The notes under the pieces are model-generated. The model had not been told where the DNA came from and did not search any database. It saw nothing but the letters and a program-made list of their open reading frames with translations. 50,114 nt of DNA from Methylobacterium goesingense (GTDB lineage: Bacteria > Pseudomonadota > Alphaproteobacteria > Rhizobiales > Beijerinckiaceae). This document shows positions 7,701-14,026 of the stretch, piece by piece. Location: NCBI RefSeq assembly GCF_022179225.1, contig NZ_BPQL01000048.1:1-50114 (forward strand). Direction: 5' to 3'. Position 1 is the stretch's first letter, and each line of letters opens with the position of its first letter. A program made the position numbers and the translations under genes.

Positions 7701-8117
7701 TCATGGAAGCACGATCATCCGTACATCCGGTGCATAGCCGCGGATGAAACGGTACCAATCCTCTCCCTGGGCAGGGTCGGTCTCCACCACGAGGGCCGAG
7801 ATACCACCGGGGAGCAGGGTGGCCGTCCAGGCATACGGCTCGGACGTAGGCTCGCTGGTCAGTACCACCACGCGCTGAACCTGCGACAGCACCGCATAAA
7901 GCGATGGCGCATCGAAGGCGCTCGGCCCCTGGAAGGACTGATCATCGAAAATGGCGACGAACGGCATGGCGCTCGGCGGACCGAAACGCCGGGTGCCAGG
8001 GTCGGCGAACACCACGCCCGTACCGAGCTCGCACATGGCTCGGTAGACAGGCAGCCGAGCCTTGGCCTTGCGCTTCGTCTCGGCGTCGGACCCACGACGG
8101 GGGAAGGGGGCACGCAT
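7701..8117 (-). CDS. Hypothetical protein, second gene of HTH operon
   Basis: A 138-residue protein of unknown function whose ATG overlaps the stop of the upstream HTH gene (TGATG), indicating an operon. The N-terminus is basic (RRGSDAETKRKAKARL). The rest is mixed alpha/beta in appearance (FVAIFDDQSF, VQRVVVLTSEP, GGISALVVETDP, VRMIVLP), like a small Rossmann-type or receiver-like fold without recognisable catalytic residues. No signal peptide or TM helix is visible. I do not recognise the family. Confidence 0.6.
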   Translation of the reverse strand: MRAPFPRRGSDAETKRKAKARLPVYRAMCELGTGVVFADPGTRRFGPPSAMPFVAIFDDQSFQGPSAFDAPSLYAVLSQVQRVVVLTSEPTSEPYAWTATLLPGGISALVVETDPAQGEDWYRFIRGYAPDVRMIVLP

Positions 8118-8356
8118 CAGGCCTCGCCTCCCTGATCGGAGGCAGCAGCTGCCTCGACCCGGCGGGCGGCCAGGTAGCTGTCCAGATCGCGCCGAGCCCA
8201 GACGAACTTCCTCCAGCCGACGACCACATGCGCCGGGGCCCGCCCTTCTCGCCGCATCTTGTTCAGCGTCGAATGGGCGACTCCGATGTAGCTTGCGGCC
8301 TTCCCCGTCTTGAATGCGGGCTCATCTTGCAGATCGAGTTGGGGATGCTTGGGCAT
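8117..8356 (-). CDS. Small excisionase/MerR-like helix-turn-helix protein
   Basis: A 79-residue DNA-binding protein. The segment FKTGKAASYIGVAHSTLNKMRREGRAPAHVVVGWRKFVWARRDLDSYL is the winged-HTH 'helix_turn_helix_17/excisionase' pattern: helix, short turn, recognition helix, then a beta-wing and a 'DLDxYL' helix. Such proteins act as excisionases or small repressors on mobile elements. It is the first gene of a two-gene minus-strand operon with a one-base overlap. The target site is unknown. Confidence 0.8.
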   Translation of the reverse strand: MPKHPQLDLQDEPAFKTGKAASYIGVAHSTLNKMRREGRAPAHVVVGWRKFVWARRDLDSYLAARRVEAAAASDQGGEA

Positions 8357-8464
8357 CGCTGACCTCCGAAACCCGTAGCCGGAATAGCGACGGTGGCCGG
8401 AAGATCAGCGAAAGCACCTCGATTTAATCGACCTAGGAATGTATCGGGCGCCCCGGGAATGGGG

Positions 8465-9679
8465 CTACCTATTCTCGACGGCCGCATATTCTCTGCCGGC
8501 CCGCTCGGCGTAGATCCTCTCCCATTCTACCCACTGCGCCGTTCTTGCGGCATTGGGGGCTCCGACCCGGAGATGCTGCGGGAGCGCGATGAGCCGAGCA
8601 GCCGCCGTCCCCATACCCTGTCGGTAGGGGCCGAGCTCATCCGCATTCCAACTGACCTGGACCCACGCGGCGATGTGATCGAGCTTGAGATGCCAGCGCT
8701 CAGGCGCACCGTTCACGTAGCTCAATTCGTGCGCCACCCTCTCCAGCAGGATGATCCCAGGCGTACGAAGAGGTGGCACTTGCACCGGTGCAGGCCCGAA
8801 CAGACGCTCGTGGACCGCGAGCCATGCCGCTTCCAATTGGCGAGGGCCGATGCACGCCCGTCCTCGGACTTCTCCAGCCTGCGGCGAGATCATCGTGACC
8901 ATCTCGTCGGACGCGAGCGCCACCCCTGCCGCGTCGGTCCGCCAGAAGCCCGGAGGTATGTCGATCAGGGTGCCCGTCCGCTCGTCGACTAGGGCTGCGC
9001 TTCCACCACCCTCGATGAGAATCTCTCGAAGCTCGGCGCCCAGCATATCCGCCATCGATGGGAAGCTGACGCTCACACCTTTGGGCAGGGGGCGCGCCAG
9101 TCCCGCGAGGCCGAGCGCTCGGGCGCTGGCAGACAGATGCTCGGACAGGAGAGCGGACCGGTAGGGCGGCACCAACGTCACAGAAATGGTCGCCGGACAC
9201 CGCAGGGGCTGGAAGGGCCGTGGCGGTTCCGCGAAGGCATCCTCACCTTCGACGTCGCCGTCGTCTTCGTCCGCAGCTTCGATCTCGGCGACGGCGACCT
9301 CGCCGGGCTGGGGTTCCGGCGCCCGCATCGGCACAGGGATGCGAGGCCGAGGGAGAAGGCGTGGCTCGGGCTGAGGGATATCGCGCGCTTCGAGCACCAG
9401 CTCGACGCCGATGTGAGACGCCGCGACCTCTCGAACCACCAGGTTGTACGATACCCGCCGGCCTCGCCCCGGGACGGTAATGAGGCTTGAGCCATAGATC
9501 CCAAGGGACGAGATGTTGAGAGTGCGAGGACCTGCGACCGGGGCGTGACCCTGCAGCGTGCGAGCCACTACGAAAAGCGGGGCGATGCAGGTGGGGACGT
9601 ACCCCTTGGGCAGCTGCAACGACATGCGGGGGACATCCGGTTGTGCGAAGACCAGGGACGGCCACGCTCTTGGCCCCAT
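8465..9679 (-). CDS. Hypothetical 404-residue protein
   Basis: I do not recognise this protein. It has an N-terminal domain (about 1-110), a Pro/Glu/Asp-rich linker (about 115-160: PRPRIPVPMRAPEPQPGE, EAADEDDGDVEGED) and a larger C-terminal domain (about 165-404) with WVQVSWNADELGPYRQGMG. No signal peptide, TM helix or nucleotide-binding motif is visible. The start is uncertain: the ATG at 9679 was taken, with an alternative at 9625 (MSLQLPKGYVP). It stands alone between small HTH genes on mobile-element DNA. GC content and codon use match the host, so it is not a recent AT-rich arrival. Confidence 0.65.
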   Translation of the reverse strand: MGPRAWPSLVFAQPDVPRMSLQLPKGYVPTCIAPLFVVARTLQGHAPVAGPRTLNISSLGIYGSSLITVPGRGRRVSYNLVVREVAASHIGVELVLEARDIPQPEPRLLPRPRIPVPMRAPEPQPGEVAVAEIEAADEDDGDVEGEDAFAEPPRPFQPLRCPATISVTLVPPYRSALLSEHLSASARALGLAGLARPLPKGVSVSFPSMADMLGAELREILIEGGGSAALVDERTGTLIDIPPGFWRTDAAGVALASDEMVTMISPQAGEVRGRACIGPRQLEAAWLAVHERLFGPAPVQVPPLRTPGIILLERVAHELSYVNGAPERWHLKLDHIAAWVQVSWNADELGPYRQGMGTAAARLIALPQHLRVGAPNAARTAQWVEWERIYAERAGREYAAVENR

Positions 9680-9765
9680 TGTCCAGGGCGAGGGTTAAAC
9701 CGTGGTTCCCAGTCCACCCGTCGGTCCCATCGCTGTCGGCAGGCCTACGCTCATCCCTTGGGAGG

Positions 9766-10920
9766 CTACTCTTCGTAATCGTCGAATCCCTCGTCCTCGT
9801 TTTTATCACGAGGCAGAAGGGCATTCTGCATACGCTGTAGGGCGCGGACCTGAAGGCCGTGGGAGATGTCCTGAGGGCTGGACCGCATGGACGGCCTCCC
9901 CGAACCGTTGGAGGATTTCGGGCGCATCATGTCCTCGTACAACGCCGAAGCCCGCCCTTTGAACTTGCCGACAAGGGCAGCCCGGGTTTCTGCCGGCAGG
10001 TCAGCGAACCTATGCGGCCAAGACGAAGACCATAGTACGTTCAGGTCAGGGGACGGCGCGGTTAGGCGACTGATCAGGACTATCAGCTCGGCGATGGAGA
10101 AATCCGGATACTCCTGCCTCGTTGTCTCGTCCTGAGCCACCTGAGCATTAGGAGCGCCAGCGAGCTTCTGTCCGCCGGACTTCAGAGCGTCGACCTCGGC
10201 CCGAAGACGATCCAATTCCGCCGAAACATCGTATTTTGCTTTGGCATCGTCAATCCTTTGAATAATAGACATGTCTATTACACGGTCTGTATCACTGTTG
10301 TCATGAGGATTTTCTATAGAATTATTACTTAAAATTGAATTTAGAGCTTCGACTATGCCTTTTCTTGAAGCCTCAATGAATGACTCAGCCATTTTTATAG
10401 CTGATTCCCTGGCATTGTTAGATTTTTCATATGATATTTGATCTATATCTTCGTTCGATCCATAATTTTTATCAGATACATGAGCCGCAATGCTCGTATC
10501 TCTGGAACTTTCATGAAATAACGCCAATTCTTTATATGATTTATCCATATTCCTATGAGAATCTGTCAATTTATTACTCGAATATGATCTAGAATCGTCT
10601 TTACTAGTTAAATAGTCAATTTTGATATCGCGCTGATAAGATTCTTTACTTACTGAATTGAATTTGTCTTTCATATGAATGCCGAGCAACGGCCTAATAT
10701 CACTGATGAACGCATTCGCGTTTTCGTCAAATATCGGGAGAGACTTTTCAATAATAAACTCCATTTCTTCGCTAATAGATCGGCCGTTGGAAGTCGCTCT
10801 ACGTTCTATTTCTTCTTTTAGATCTCCTCTTATTCTGAATGTCAGATTATGACGCCGCTTCTTTTCCTCGGGAGCAGGGGGCCTGCCCCGCCGTTTCGGC
10901 GTCCCACTATCATTTGTCAT
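9766..10920 (-). CDS. Ribbon-helix-helix-type protein with AT-rich central region
   Basis: A 384-residue protein. The basic N-terminus has an AT-hook-like KRRGRPPAPEEKKRR, then an Arc-type RHH: LTFRIRGDLKEEIERRATSNGRSISEEMEFIIEKSL. The middle (about 75-225) is Ser/Asn/Lys/Asp/Ile-rich and encoded by very AT-rich DNA (about 10240-10840). The C-terminal 150 residues return to GC-rich coding with a short coiled coil (AELDRLRAEVDALKSG). The frame is open across all three parts, so it is a genuine mosaic gene rather than a fusion artefact. It probably binds DNA as a regulator of the divergent replication module. No named family fits the middle. Confidence 0.75.
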   Translation of the reverse strand: MTNDSGTPKRRGRPPAPEEKKRRHNLTFRIRGDLKEEIERRATSNGRSISEEMEFIIEKSLPIFDENANAFISDIRPLLGIHMKDKFNSVSKESYQRDIKIDYLTSKDDSRSYSSNKLTDSHRNMDKSYKELALFHESSRDTSIAAHVSDKNYGSNEDIDQISYEKSNNARESAIKMAESFIEASRKGIVEALNSILSNNSIENPHDNSDTDRVIDMSIIQRIDDAKAKYDVSAELDRLRAEVDALKSGGQKLAGAPNAQVAQDETTRQEYPDFSIAELIVLISRLTAPSPDLNVLWSSSWPHRFADLPAETRAALVGKFKGRASALYEDMMRPKSSNGSGRPSMRSSPQDISHGLQVRALQRMQNALLPRDKNEDEGFDDYEE

Positions 10921-10999
10921 CTGTGCCCACCCGCTCCCGTTTGATCACCCATTTTCCAGTGAATATGTCCTTGCCCTTCGGTCCGCAAGATGCCATTTA

Positions 11000-11018
11000 T
11001 ATCACGTGATTTCGCGTG
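11000..11018. promoter_or_regulatory. Palindromic operator candidate in divergent promoter
   Basis: ATCACGTGAT (11001-11010) is a perfect 10-bp palindrome followed by TTCGCGTGA, a partial repeat of its right arm. It lies between the RHH gene (minus) and the HTH gene of the primase operon (plus), just ahead of the latter's ATG. It is a plausible operator for either DNA-binding protein. Confidence 0.35.
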
Positions 11019-11022
11019 AAGA

Positions 11023-11256
11023 ATGGAGACACGCGTGCTGAATGAGAGATCCAAGGACTGGCTAAGCCGCCCGACATGCAGCGTGGCCCAGTTCGCCGAG
11101 ATGGTCGGAATGTCCCGGAACGCGGTGTACGTCGCGATCGAGCGTGGCGACGTTCAGGCCGTTCGCATCGGCAAGCGCATCGTCATTCCGACGGCACCGG
11201 TCCGGAAGCTGCTTCGGATCGACGAGGCCTCGACCGGATCTGCGGAAGCGGCTTGA
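11023..11256 (+). CDS. Small excisionase-like HTH protein
   Basis: A 77-residue protein with VAQFAEMVGMSRNAVYVAIERGDVQAVRIGKRIVIPTAPVRKLL, the excisionase/HTH_17 pattern (HTH, wing 'GDVQAVRIGKRIVIP', final helix). It opens the replication operon: its stop is five bases ahead of the next ATG, which in turn overlaps the primase start. Likely an operon regulator or an ori/att-binding accessory protein. Confidence 0.85.
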   Translation: METRVLNERSKDWLSRPTCSVAQFAEMVGMSRNAVYVAIERGDVQAVRIGKRIVIPTAPVRKLLRIDEASTGSAEAA

Positions 11257-11261
11257 ATCTG

Positions 11262-11927
11262 ATGCGTGCCACCTCTCCTGATATCTCGCTGTCGCGTGCT
11301 GATGCGCCTCCAACCGAGGTGATGAGACGCGAGGTAAAACAACGCCGAGTCCGCATGGATGCGGAGAGGGAACAGGCGCGCGGCTTCGGCCTGCGCGGGC
11401 CCGACTTCGCTTGGCTGCTGGACCAAGGCATTCCCGGCAAACTCAGCGCCTGGCGAAGTGTCGGCGGCTTCGACCTGATCCTACGGGATTCCGTGGTGTT
11501 CGGGCGTAAGCAGCGCTTCGAGTTCGCCCGTCTCGTCCGTGACGCTAAGAGCGATCGCGTTGCCGCATACACGCTGCTGGCCCGTGATACCGCGGGAGCG
11601 CCCCTCGATGTCGTAGCTTGGCATCCCCGTACAGGACGCGTTGCGACGTGGCTCGGCCGTACAGGATTGCTCGGGCTCGAATACCCCTGTCCCGGCACAG
11701 GCAAGGACCCCCTCGTCGTCTATCGCAATCCTGCAGCGTGGCTCGCGGACGAGCGTCGGGGCGTCGTGGTGGTCGACGAGCAACTCGCGCGAATGGACCT
11801 TCTCGAAGCCGGCTCGATCCTGGCAGCGGACATCCCCCACGGTACGGCTCTGCAGGTCATGCTCTCAAAGGTACGCCTCCCATCGATCCTAGTGCCGGCG
11901 GATGCCGTCCGGAAGGCAGCGGCATGA
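11262..11927 (+). CDS. Hypothetical protein of the replication module
   Basis: A 221-residue protein from the ATG at 11262 (MRATSPDISLS), five bases after the HTH gene. The ORF is open further upstream, but that part is an out-of-frame reading of the HTH gene. The stop overlaps the primase ATG (ATGA). Visible features are a basic stretch (REVKQRRVRMDAEREQARGFGLRGPDF) and a globular part with FDLILRDSVVFGRKQRFEFARLVRD, DVVAWHPRTGRVATWLGR and GVVVVDEQLARMDLLEAG. Its position between an HTH gene and a P4-type primase suggests a primase/replication accessory role; the primase itself appears to lack its N-terminal catalytic domain. No family is recognised. Confidence 0.8.
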   Translation: MRATSPDISLSRADAPPTEVMRREVKQRRVRMDAEREQARGFGLRGPDFAWLLDQGIPGKLSAWRSVGGFDLILRDSVVFGRKQRFEFARLVRDAKSDRVAAYTLLARDTAGAPLDVVAWHPRTGRVATWLGRTGLLGLEYPCPGTGKDPLVVYRNPAAWLADERRGVVVVDEQLARMDLLEAGSILAADIPHGTALQVMLSKVRLPSILVPADAVRKAAA

Positions 11928-13507
11928 ACGAGCCTATCAACCTCGATGTCGCCCGCGAGAGAGCGCAACGCGGGAAGCTCGACAAGGCGACACGCCGGTC
12001 ACCGCAGCCCGGATCCGAGCTCGACCAGAAGCTCGCGTTCCTCCCTCAGACGGACCTTGGAAACGCAGAGCGGTTCGTCGCACGCAACCGCGACCGGTTC
12101 CTGTGGTGTTCGACGGTCGGGTGGATGGCCTGGGACGGTAAGCGCTGGGACGCGGACGGGGCCGCCGAGAAGGTTCTCCGTGCAGAACACGACACGGTCA
12201 GAGCCATTCAGGTCGAAGCGGACGCGATCCGCGACACGGACCTTGATGTAGAGCTCGTACCGAAGAAGGACGGCAAGGGTGAAATGCTGTCCGACAAGCT
12301 CGCGTCGTGGGGGCGATCGTCGGAGGCGGCCTCCAAACTCAGCGCCATCGCGAAGCATGCGACGGCCTACCTGACGGTCAAGCCGAGTGACTTCGATGCC
12401 GACCCGATGCGGATCAACGTCCTGAACGGCACCTTGACGATCGCAAAGCACCCCATCGAACCCTACGTCACCCTCATGCCGCACAATCCCGAGGACCGCA
12501 TCACCAAGATCGCGCCCGTGACCTACGACCCCAACGCAGCGTGCCCGACCTTCGACGGCTTCCTGCTTCGCGTACAGCCGGACATCAACAATCGTCGCTT
12601 CCTTGACCAGTGGAGCGGTCTTTCGCTCACGGGCGACATCAGCGAACAGAAGCTCGTCTTCCATTGGGGCACGGGCCGGAACGGGAAGTCCGTCTACGTC
12701 GATGCGGTGGGATACGTGGCCGGCGACTACGGCGCCACGATCCCGATCGAGACCTTCATCGAGAGTGGCCGGGCCCGTCGAGGCGGGGAAGCCACGCCGG
12801 ATCTGGCCCGCCTACCCGGCATCCGCATGCTGCGAACCTCGGAACCCGAGAAGGGCGCGAAGCTCGCCGAGGCGCTGATCAAGCTTGCCACGGGTGGCGA
12901 GCCCATGGACGCCCGTCACCTCAACAAGGCGTTCTTCACCTTCAAGCCGAGCTTCAAGCTCACCATCCAGGGCAACTACCGCCCGAAGGTCGATGGGACG
13001 GACGAGGGAATTTGGGGCCGGCTCAACCTGGTGCCGTGGAGCGTGTTCATCCCGAAGGAAGAGCGCGACCGAAAGCTCGGGGAGAAGCTGAAGGCCGAGG
13101 CCTCGGGCATCCTGAACCGCTTGCTCTCGGGTCTGTGCGACTGGCTCGACAACGGCCTCGTCATCCCGCCCGACGTCGAAGCCGCCACCGAAACGTACCG
13201 GGCCGATTCCGATCCGATCGGGAGGTTCCTGGCCGTCTGCACGAAGCCGACCATCGGCCACCGGACCCAGGCGACCGTCCTCCATGAACTCTACGTGGCT
13301 TGGGCCAAGGTCAACGGCGAGGCATCGCGTTCAGCGAACATGCTCGGACGCGAGCTGAGGGGGCGCGGCATGCCCGATATCAAGTCCGGCGTGCAATGGT
13401 GGGTGGATATCGAGACGACGAAGTTGCCGTCCGAGTTCGTCGACAACTACGGCGAGCCCCTGCACGCGGACGAGAATGCGTATCGTCGGTATCGTGATGG
13501 CGACTGA
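11924..13507 (+). CDS. Phage/plasmid P4-type primase-helicase (DUF5906 / D5-N, SF3 helicase)
   Basis: A 527-residue replication protein. The ATG at 11924 overlaps the previous stop (ATGA); the frame is open upstream to 11618 but that part is shadow. The D5_N-like region (about 40-230: DRFLWCSTVGWMAWDGKRW, DPMRINVLNGTLTI) leads to an SF3 helicase with Walker A GTGRNGKS (about 249-256), ARLPGIRMLRTSEPEKGAKL, KLATGGEPMDARHLNK and FKLTIQGNYRPKVDGTDEGIWGRL (sensor/arginine elements). The C-terminus has the P4-alpha-like IGRFLAVCT and YVAWAKVNGE regions. It should load at or unwind the element's origin. Intact; no N-terminal archaeo-eukaryotic primase or toprim domain is evident. Confidence 0.93.
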   Translation: MNEPINLDVARERAQRGKLDKATRRSPQPGSELDQKLAFLPQTDLGNAERFVARNRDRFLWCSTVGWMAWDGKRWDADGAAEKVLRAEHDTVRAIQVEADAIRDTDLDVELVPKKDGKGEMLSDKLASWGRSSEAASKLSAIAKHATAYLTVKPSDFDADPMRINVLNGTLTIAKHPIEPYVTLMPHNPEDRITKIAPVTYDPNAACPTFDGFLLRVQPDINNRRFLDQWSGLSLTGDISEQKLVFHWGTGRNGKSVYVDAVGYVAGDYGATIPIETFIESGRARRGGEATPDLARLPGIRMLRTSEPEKGAKLAEALIKLATGGEPMDARHLNKAFFTFKPSFKLTIQGNYRPKVDGTDEGIWGRLNLVPWSVFIPKEERDRKLGEKLKAEASGILNRLLSGLCDWLDNGLVIPPDVEAATETYRADSDPIGRFLAVCTKPTIGHRTQATVLHELYVAWAKVNGEASRSANMLGRELRGRGMPDIKSGVQWWVDIETTKLPSEFVDNYGEPLHADENAYRRYRDGD

Positions 13508-13509
13508 TA

Positions 13510-13747
13510 CTCCCAATCCTCCCGGAATTCACAAACTCCTCCCTCGCCCAAGCCATTGAAAAACAATGGTTTGGGAGGACTTGGGAGGATTGGGAGGTTT
13601 TCGGCGGCCTACCTTCTCTATCTACCCGGCCGTAAGCACCTGAGATGAACTTCACAAAATTCTCCCAATCCTCCCTAAAACTCCCAATCTCAGTAGACTC
13701 AATGACTTGGGGTAGGGAGGTTCCGCTTGCTCCTGGGAGGATTGGGA
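13510..13747. repeat. Clustered inverted and direct repeats downstream of the primase (candidate origin)
   Basis: The 14-mer CTCCCAATCCTCCC occurs at 13510-13523 and 13662-13675. Its reverse complement occurs at 13583-13596, and its first 13 bases at 13735-13747, so both forward and inverted copies are exactly 152 bp apart. A second family, CCTCCCTNNCCCAAGYCATTGA, occurs at 13538-13559 and, inverted, at 13699-13720. CTCCCAATCT recurs at 13681. Each forward/inverted pair can fold into a long-armed cruciform. Placed right after a P4-type primase gene, this looks like an iteron/origin region. Confidence 0.6.
13547..13575. terminator. 12-bp stem hairpin behind the primase gene
   Basis: CCCAAGCCATTG (13547-13558) pairs with CAATGGTTTGGG (13564-13575) over an AAAAA loop, with one G-T wobble. 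It is nested inside the larger 14-mer inverted repeat. It may stop primase-operon transcription or be part of the origin structure; there is no following U-run. Confidence 0.4.
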
Positions 13748-14026
13748 TGATCGACACCGGTTGCTACCATTCCAGGTCCCTGCAATGTCTTTCGCCCTTC
13801 ACCCAATCGCCCCACCCGACCGCTCAGGGCCCTTCGCATACAGGATCGATGCATGCGAGCGGATGGCGAACTCCGATCCCTGCGCGTGTTCAGGCAGGTG
13901 ACCTGGGCCTGCGTGGCAATGCCCTAGCCCAGGCCATGCGCCTCTCGAAAGGCGAACGGGACCGCCTGCTCGATGCGCTCATGGCCCCTATTTACCGCCC
14001 CCTTCACGGCAACACCTGCTTGTGGC
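13748..14026. other. No convincing gene between repeat array and protease gene
   Basis: A plus-strand frame (13645-14040) crosses this stretch but begins inside the repeats, has no ribosome site and overlaps the protease stop. Its composition (HTGSMHASGW, TPIPARVQAG) gives no family. I do not call it. Confidence 0.4.

Noticed and set aside
11618..11923. Upstream extension of the primase reading frame
   Set aside because: This part overlaps the preceding gene out of frame and is Arg/Pro/Ser-rich. The ATG at 11924 with the ATGA overlap is the better start.
13510..13747. CRISPR array
   Set aside because: The repeats are in both orientations with unequal spacing and only four main copies; there are no cas genes in the window.
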